Positions 43,759 to 48,613 of a DNA stretch of 48,613 nt are shown here, one piece after another. The notes under the pieces are model-generated. The model did not search any database and was not told where the DNA came from. It saw only the letters and a list, made by a program, of their open reading frames with translations. Positions within the stretch are counted from its first letter, which is position 1. Each line of letters opens with the position of its first letter. The translations under genes and the position numbers were made by a program. The stretch covers positions 1 to 48,613 of the forward strand of contig NZ_AZDH01000008.1 of the NCBI RefSeq assembly GCF_001435445.1, in the 5' to 3' direction. This DNA comes from Companilactobacillus kimchii DSM 13961 = JCM 10707. Its GTDB lineage: Bacteria; Bacillota; Bacilli; Lactobacillales; Lactobacillaceae.

Positions 43759-44503
43759 TATAACTAATTTTTAAATTACCCAAGGAAACTAATCCTGAAA
43801 TTGTAACATCTGGACTGTCTTCATCAACGTTGCGAACACCATCTTCTGTGATGTTTCCCATATTATTATTTACGCCCTTGATAATATTCCAATTACTAGG
43901 AATGTATAATTCAGCTCCACCCAAGGAAACATTAACATTAATAATCGCTGTATCCTTAACAGTCACGTGATCGAAATAAACTTTAGCTTCACCCATATTC
44001 ACATCAATATTAGCCGTCTTAAAATCATCCGACTTCACATATCTAACGCTGTTACCCATTTTGACATAAACATCAACATCTGGCTCATCGATTGTCTTCA
44101 TATCAGGCTCGGATTTATACTCATAGCTAAAAAAAGGACCACGATGACCTCTAGTAAAGGCTTTTCTATATCTCATCCAAGGACGATGTCTATTCAATAG
44201 TGGGTTCAAAATCATTGATAAACCAATTGTTATTAATAATGCAGCTCCCAATATTGTCCAAGGAACAATTGCCGTAATTCCCAAAGGTTTCGCATATAGG
44301 ATCCCCAAGAATGCTAAAGAGAAGACTGTTCCCGAAATTGAGAAGTACACCAAACTCTTAACTAAAACTGCCACCAGAAAGATAGTAGCTATAATTGTCC
44401 AAAAACTGAACGTATATGTAATTAGATGCAATTGACTGACAACTAGAATCGCAGCACTTAATAGTAAGAATAGACCCCAAAAGATTCCATTTCTATTTTT
44501 CAT
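43754..44503 (-). CDS. LiaF-like membrane protein
   Basis: A 249-residue protein with four hydrophobic segments in about residues 8-105, then a basic linker (NRHRPWMRYRKAFTRGHRG) and a C-terminal beta-rich domain (about 140-249) with the repeated pattern NIDVNMGEAKVYFDHVTVKD and INVNVSLGGAELYIPSNWNI. This is the arrangement of LiaF/YvqF-type cell-wall-stress proteins. It lies two bases downstream of a LytTR regulator gene, so the pair is an operon. In lactobacilli LytTR plus a membrane partner often form one-component envelope-stress modules. The membrane protein probably restrains or senses for the regulator. Confidence 0.85.
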   Translation of the reverse strand: MKNRNGIFWGLFLLLSAAILVVSQLHLITYTFSFWTIIATIFLVAVLVKSLVYFSISGTVFSLAFLGILYAKPLGITAIVPWTILGAALLITIGLSMILNPLLNRHRPWMRYRKAFTRGHRGPFFSYEYKSEPDMKTIDEPDVDVYVKMGNSVRYVKSDDFKTANIDVNMGEAKVYFDHVTVKDTAIINVNVSLGGAELYIPSNWNIIKGVNNNMGNITEDGVRNVDEDSPDVTISGLVSLGNLKISYI

Positions 44504-44505
44504 AA

Positions 44506-44967
44506 TTAAACCTTCCTTTGATTCAATTTGATCTTCAAACTCTTTAAAAATCGCCTTGAAACGTAAATTTGCTTGTAAGAATCACGAAATTGAACAACAT
44601 TACCAGTTACCGAACGCGTTAACGAGAGAATTTCATCAACATTCAAAATAGCTGACTTAGATATCCGCAAAAAATTATCCGGCAAATTCTGTTCCAATTC
44701 GTATAACCGATAATGAATTAAAAAGGCGTTGTCTTTAGTGTGCGCATAGACATTTCGGTCATTAGTCTCAAAAAATAAGATTTCTCTGAGTTGCAGCGAA
44801 TAAACAGTATCATCCAAATAACCATTGAGACTGTGAAATCTAGTTTCAACTTCTTTGATGTTATGTAAAATTTCTTGAACTTCATCATCATTTTTATTCG
44901 CATGAATCACAATCTCTTTTTCCGAGTATTGCGGCGAAATATCTACTTTTATTTTCACATCGAACAA
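44506..44967 (-). CDS. LytTR family DNA-binding protein
   Basis: A 153-residue regulator with a C-terminal LytTR DNA-binding domain (about 50-150): LREILFFETNDRNVYAHTKDN, then LPDNFLRISKSAILNVDEIL and VQFRDSYKQIYVSRRFLKSL. It has no receiver domain, so it is not a classical response regulator. The N-terminal 50 residues (VKIDVSPQYSEKEIVIHANK) form a small alpha/beta region typical of stand-alone LytTR proteins. It is the first gene of an operon with the LiaF-like protein. AGTGGTT repeats upstream may be its binding sites. Confidence 0.88.
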   Translation of the reverse strand: MFDVKIKVDISPQYSEKEIVIHANKNDDEVQEILHNIKEVETRFHSLNGYLDDTVYSLQLREILFFETNDRNVYAHTKDNAFLIHYRLYELEQNLPDNFLRISKSAILNVDEILSLTRSVTGNVVQFRDSYKQIYVSRRFLKSLKIKLNQRKV

Positions 44968-45016
44968 CCCTTTCGTTAAATGTATTACACCACATCCCCA
45001 TTCTGATGTACATACT

Positions 45017-45053
45017 AGTGGTTTATGCGGTTAAAATTCAAACCTAAGTGGTT
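45017..45053. promoter_or_regulatory. Candidate LytTR binding repeats
   Basis: AGTGGTT occurs at 45017 and 45047, and GCGGTT lies between them at 45027, all in one orientation, upstream of the LytTR gene. LytTR proteins bind spaced direct repeats and often autoregulate. Pattern evidence only. Confidence 0.4.
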
Positions 45054-45061
45054 ATTTTAAA

Positions 45062-45142
45062 CTAAAAGAACAGCCTCTATTAATCATTCAAGATATACCT
45101 TTTACTTGAATCTCTTAATAGAGGCCGTTCTTATTTATTATT
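45062..45142. terminator. Long terminator between LytTR and alpha-galactosidase genes
   Basis: AAGAACAGCCTCTATTAA and TTAATAGAGGCCGTTCTT form a long stem with an inner CAAG/CTTG pair. In minus sense it would end the alpha-galactosidase transcript. Confidence 0.78.
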
Positions 45143-45200
45143 TAGATTTTATAATGATTATTTAGCGAAGTAGGGTTTTTAGCTCCAAGTCGACCCATGG

Positions 45201-45236
45201 CGTTCCAACCAAATTTTCTTGTTGTGGAGGACGGCA
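45201..45236. repeat. 36-bp element, copy E (downstream of alpha-galactosidase)
   Basis: The plus strand reads CGTTCCAACCAA, a variable centre, then TGTGGAGGACGGCA. It matches copy F (47570-47605) at equal length with one difference in each conserved block. It lies within the 110 bases between the alpha-galactosidase stop and the terminator. No open frame fits. Confidence 0.65.
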
Positions 45237-45252
45237 GAACCTAACTTCTAAC

Positions 45253-47451
45253 TCATTTAGAATTGGAAGCTTCTTCAATATAAATTTGTTCTGAGGGGTA
45301 ATTACCTTTTGGCTGCATCAATTTCAATCCAGCGTTCATTAAGGCATCGCCGCTGTAAATATAATTTTTGACTTTATATTTAACATTGGACTTCAAGCCA
45401 CGTAATTTAATATAGACGAACGGAGGATTACCGACTACATCCGTTGCCACAACCGTAACCAAACTTTGTGATCGATCTTTAGAAACAATTTGCCAAGCCA
45501 CGACATCACTATCACGAACAAATGGACTGACCAGACGATAATAATCACCATTGAAAGTCATTTCTTGAATATTTTTGTAAAAATCAGTATAGGTCTTAGC
45601 TTGCTTTTTGTCCGCATCACTCATCTTAGTGACATCTAACTCATAGCCAAACGTTCCCGCCATTGCTACATTAGCTCGGGTTTCAAATGGCGTTATTCGT
45701 CCATTTTGATGGTTAGGACTAGCTGAAATATGCGAACCCATCGTTGATATAGGATAGAAGAAACTCGTTCCATATTGGATCTTTAAACGATTGATAGCAT
45801 CCGTATTATCCGAAGTCCAAATCTGCGGTTCATATGCCAACATCCCTAAATCAAATCGAGCACCACCACTAGAACAACCTTCAAATAAAACGTCAGGATA
45901 TCTTCGAGTTAATCGTCCTAACAATTTATAGAGTCCCAACACATAGCGATGTTGTAACTCTCCTTGTCGTTTGTTAGCTAAATTTTTAGAATACCACTCA
46001 GTGATTGGACGATTCATGTCCCATTTAATATAGCTAACATTGGCACTATCCAAAACATCAGATATTCGGTCAAACAAATAATTTTGAACTGCCTCTTTTG
46101 ACATATCCAAAACCATTTGTCCTCTACTCAATAACGGTTTGCGATGTGGGAAATTCAAGACCCAATCGGGATGAGCATTATAAAGTTCACTATCTTCATT
46201 AATCATTTCAGGTTCAAACCAAATTCCGAATTCCATTCCTAAAGCATTGATTTTTGTTACCAATTCATTCAACGAACAACCAAGTTTTTGTTCATTTACA
46301 AACCAATCGCCTAAAGAACTATTGTCATCTGAACGCTTGCCAAACCAACCATCATCCATAACAAAAAGATTGGCACCGATATCTTTAGCAGCCGTTGCTA
46401 TCTCTAATAATCTTTTGCCAGTAAAATCAAAATAAGTTGCTTCCCAATTGTTGATCAACACTGGACGTGGACCATTGACATACTTACTACGACAAAGGTT
46501 CTCTCTTATTGCATCATGGAAATTATGCGACAATTGCGTCAAACCTGTACTAGAAAAACTCATAACTGCTTCGGGAACTTCAAACATAGCTCCTGGATCT
46601 AGTTGCCATGAGAATTCATTATCGCCAAGTCCTAAAGTAACTCGACTCTGTTCCAAAGTCCCCAATTCAGCCGTTGCCTGAAAATTACCACTATAAACAA
46701 GATTGAAGCCATAACAGTTGCCCGTTTCTTCAGTCGTATTTTTATCTAAAAGTATGAAGCCGGGATTTTCTTTAGCACTCGATATCCCGTAGTCTGATCC
46801 AAAAGTCGTTACATTATGAGTCAAAGCAACTCGTTCGAAGTTACGTTCATCCGCCCAACGACCGTGAAAATGGATCAAATCATATTGACCCGAAATAAGG
46901 TCGAGTGATAGGGATTGAGCCTTTTTAATCTGGATTGCATTTTCACTAAGATTACTAATGACTACAGCTCGAGTGATAACATCCTTATCCTCAAATACAC
47001 CATAATAAAGTTCAACTTCAATATCGGAGACAACATCTACTAAGGTGATTTTCAAAGTTTGAGCATCGTTATCATGAGCATAAAATGAAGGCAATTCGGT
47101 CAAACTATATTTACCATCTAAAACCTCGTAACCTTTATACTTCAAATCAATAATTCGTGTGCCATCAGCATTCTCAACATCCAGAGCCACACTCCCTAAA
47201 TCTCCAGTACCTACAGTGGGAAACTCTTGTGGCATCAAGGTCAAAGAACCAATTCGATTCTTTGATTCATATGGATAAGGCGCAAAATGAGAAGGTCCAT
47301 CATATAACAAGTAAGAAAGATCTTGATGATCAATTCTCTTTCCATAATAAAGATGATAAAGATAACCAAAGTCGCCAACTTTCATTTGATAGGTACTATT
47401 CCGTGTCTGAAGTGTAAATATTTTTTTATCGTCATTTATTAGAATTGCCAT
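45253..47451 (-). CDS. Alpha-galactosidase, GH36
   Basis: A 732-residue cytoplasmic glycoside hydrolase that removes terminal alpha-galactose from melibiose and raffinose-type sugars. An N-terminal beta-sandwich covers about 1-330, the catalytic barrel about 330-650, and a C-terminal beta domain follows. The nucleophile D478 is in YIKWDMNRP and the acid/base D548 in TSDNTDAINR, the same numbers as in well-studied GH36 enzymes. FEGCSSGGARFDLGML is also typical. Length fits the tetrameric subgroup. No transporter or regulator is adjacent. The gene is flanked by copies of a 36-bp element. Confidence 0.95.
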   Translation of the reverse strand: MAILINDDKKIFTLQTRNSTYQMKVGDFGYLYHLYYGKRIDHQDLSYLLYDGPSHFAPYPYESKNRIGSLTLMPQEFPTVGTGDLGSVALDVENADGTRIIDLKYKGYEVLDGKYSLTELPSFYAHDNDAQTLKITLVDVVSDIEVELYYGVFEDKDVITRAVVISNLSENAIQIKKAQSLSLDLISGQYDLIHFHGRWADERNFERVALTHNVTTFGSDYGISSAKENPGFILLDKNTTEETGNCYGFNLVYSGNFQATAELGTLEQSRVTLGLGDNEFSWQLDPGAMFEVPEAVMSFSSTGLTQLSHNFHDAIRENLCRSKYVNGPRPVLINNWEATYFDFTGKRLLEIATAAKDIGANLFVMDDGWFGKRSDDNSSLGDWFVNEQKLGCSLNELVTKINALGMEFGIWFEPEMINEDSELYNAHPDWVLNFPHRKPLLSRGQMVLDMSKEAVQNYLFDRISDVLDSANVSYIKWDMNRPITEWYSKNLANKRQGELQHRYVLGLYKLLGRLTRRYPDVLFEGCSSGGARFDLGMLAYEPQIWTSDNTDAINRLKIQYGTSFFYPISTMGSHISASPNHQNGRITPFETRANVAMAGTFGYELDVTKMSDADKKQAKTYTDFYKNIQEMTFNGDYYRLVSPFVRDSDVVAWQIVSKDRSQSLVTVVATDVVGNPPFVYIKLRGLKSNVKYKVKNYIYSGDALMNAGLKLMQPKGNYPSEQIYIEEASNSK

Positions 47452-47569
47452 TGTCAGTTTCCCTTCTATTTTTAACAGTCTTTATTCCATCACTGTCTTA
47501 GATACTAACCCAATGCTCATTACAAAGTAACCCACTAGAAGATAGTAAAAAATAAATCTATGTCCACAT

Positions 47570-47605
47570 CGTTCCAGCCAATCGGTTTTTCTGTGGAGGA
47601 TGGCA
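47570..47605. repeat. 36-bp element, copy F (upstream of alpha-galactosidase)
   Basis: The plus strand reads CGTTCCAGCCAA, a variable centre, then TGTGGAGGATGGCA, in the same orientation as copy E. It lies about 120 bp upstream of the alpha-galactosidase start. TCCACA and TGTGGA within it can pair. Confidence 0.65.
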
Positions 47606-47650
47606 TACTTAATCAAATTTAATAAGAATCAAAATAATAATTCCATAATA

Positions 47651-47680
47651 TTTACTACTAATATCAATAAATGTTATGCT
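47651..47680 (+). promoter_or_regulatory. Promoter of the BI-1 family gene
   Basis: TTTACT (47651-47656) and TATGCT (47675-47680) are separated by 18 bp, upstream of the AAGGAGG site of the next gene. Confidence 0.45.
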
Positions 47681-47717
47681 ATTGTACAATAATTATAGAG
47701 TCTTTAAGGAGGAAACT

Positions 47718-48416
47718 ATGCAAAGTATAGACAAAGTAAAAGCCACTGGTTTGGCTAGATTCACATCTCTAGTGTACTTATACACTGGCTTGGGAATTGC
47801 TTTTTGGATGATTTGTGCTCAAGCAATTGCTAAGAACACTGCTTTATCCATGGCACTGTTCCAAGGTATGGCAAATCACCGTATTATTTCACTAATTTTA
47901 ATGATCGGTATTCCAATGGGTTTCATCAGTTTATGTAGTCTTTTCGCAACGAGATCTTATTTCCTAACATTTTTAACTTACTTAGGATTCTTGTTCACAC
48001 TATCATTTATCGGTGTTCCAATTTTCTACATGTATTCAGCTAAGAGTATCATTCAAACATTAACCGTTACATCGGCTATCTTCGTTGTTTCAGCTTTTAT
48101 TGGTTTCGTTACCAAGAAAGATTTAACTAAGTGGAGCCGTACCTTGATAATTGGCCTTATTTCAGTCATTGTGGTTGAAGCAATCAACCTCTTCATCTTC
48201 AAGAGTACAGCCTTAATGATGCTCGTTAGTGGAGTTATCATCATTCTCTTCTTGTTCTACATTGCTTTTGATTCTCAAAATATCAAACGTATTTATCAAA
48301 ACAATGCTACATCAGAGAGCCTTGGTGCTATTGCATTACTTGCATCAGTTAACTTGGTACTTGATTTCATTAACTTGTTCTTAAGTATCATCCAAATCTT
48401 TGGAAATAATAACTAA
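47718..48416 (+). CDS. Bax inhibitor-1/YccA family membrane protein
   Basis: The start is the ATG at 47718 (232 residues), directly behind AAGGAGG; the longer reading adds 14 residues of noncoding origin. Seven hydrophobic segments are seen. The family C-terminus, IAFDSQNIKRIYQNN followed by GAIALLASVNLVLDFINLFL, is present. Relatives are proton-sensitive calcium-leak or FtsH-interacting membrane proteins; the role in lactobacilli is not established. It is a single gene ended by a terminator. Confidence 0.9.
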   Translation: MQSIDKVKATGLARFTSLVYLYTGLGIAFWMICAQAIAKNTALSMALFQGMANHRIISLILMIGIPMGFISLCSLFATRSYFLTFLTYLGFLFTLSFIGVPIFYMYSAKSIIQTLTVTSAIFVVSAFIGFVTKKDLTKWSRTLIIGLISVIVVEAINLFIFKSTALMMLVSGVIIILFLFYIAFDSQNIKRIYQNNATSESLGAIALLASVNLVLDFINLFLSIIQIFGNNN

Positions 48417-48420
48417 TTTA

Positions 48421-48458
48421 AGAAGCGTAAAACTATCATTCAGTTTTACGCTTTTTAT
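48421..48458 (+). terminator. Terminator after the BI-1 family gene
   Basis: AAGCGTAAAACT and AGTTTTACGCTT form a perfect stem around ATCATTC, followed by TTTTATTT. The remaining 155 bases to the window end show no gene. Confidence 0.88.
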
Positions 48459-48613
48459 TTCCACTTGAATCAAATTATTTGCATATAGATTAATAAGCTA
48501 GTAATATCATCATTTCAAAGAAAAGACTCGAAAACGTCAGCCCTCATATGCTATGTTTTGAAGTGCAATAAAAAAGTTAGACATTTTTATAGGTTTTAAA
48601 AAATCATGGATTG

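Noticed and set aside
48457-48613. Start of another gene at the right edge
   Set aside because: The last 155 bases show no ribosome binding site followed by an extended frame.

Overview
The window reads as ordinary chromosome of an AT-rich Lactobacillaceae bacterium. Strong GGAGG-type ribosome binding sites, frequent TTG starts, a PyrR-attenuated carAB, an asparagine T-box, a C69 dipeptidase and a WxL-like surface protein all fit. Companilactobacillus is my best guess for the genus, but this is an impression from gene content, not a tested placement. I see no rRNA, tRNA, CRISPR array, intact insertion sequence or prophage.

Layout. 1-5150: a YeiH-type exporter divergent from a LysR regulator, cyclophilin, a DUF2200 protein, a membrane-linked XRE regulator, a small orphan and an MscS channel. 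5150-9610: an aldo/keto reductase behind a MerR-type promoter, a short-chain epimerase/reductase with its divergent TetR regulator, and a dipeptidase. 9770-15080: a small membrane protein and the SbcDC nuclease. 15081-19610: carAB behind two tandem PyrR attenuators. 19612-23501: a divergent pair made of a degenerate HNH protein and a large PLD-helicase-DUF3427 protein, the most defence-like locus here. 23552-27912: a MocR regulator with a LysE exporter, and a secreted Ig-like surface protein. 28046-31700: a heterodimeric ABC exporter behind a leader-peptide attenuator. 31797-40120: a sugar-acid region with glucarate dehydratase, a lactonase, a second enolase-superfamily enzyme, a 2-hydroxyacid dehydrogenase, a DASS transporter and two LysR regulators. 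40231-48456: GNAT, an orphan, T-box plus asnA, N-formylglutamate amidohydrolase, LytTR plus a LiaF-like pair, alpha-galactosidase and a BI-1 family protein.

The signal that gene calling does not explain is a family of structured elements directly after stop codons. Three full copies (about 155 bp, at 5200, 14928 and 25808) and two reduced ones (9611 and 9750) all begin with AGAGCG within a few bases of a stop codon, in the sense of the gene they follow. The full copies keep an apical hairpin of exactly 18 pairs with a 7-nt loop, although the stem sequences differ. Most mismatches seen on the plus strand become G-U wobbles in the transcript of the upstream gene, which points to an RNA acting in the 3' UTR. 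A second, unrelated 36-bp element lies on both sides of the alpha-galactosidase gene.

Regulation is unusually readable. There are tandem PyrR attenuators, a T-box with an AAC specifier, a 12-codon leader peptide overlapping a terminator, a 19-bp-spacer MerR-type promoter, and repeated operator-like motifs in several divergent intergenic regions. No computation was run; domain names rest on recognised motifs and lengths.
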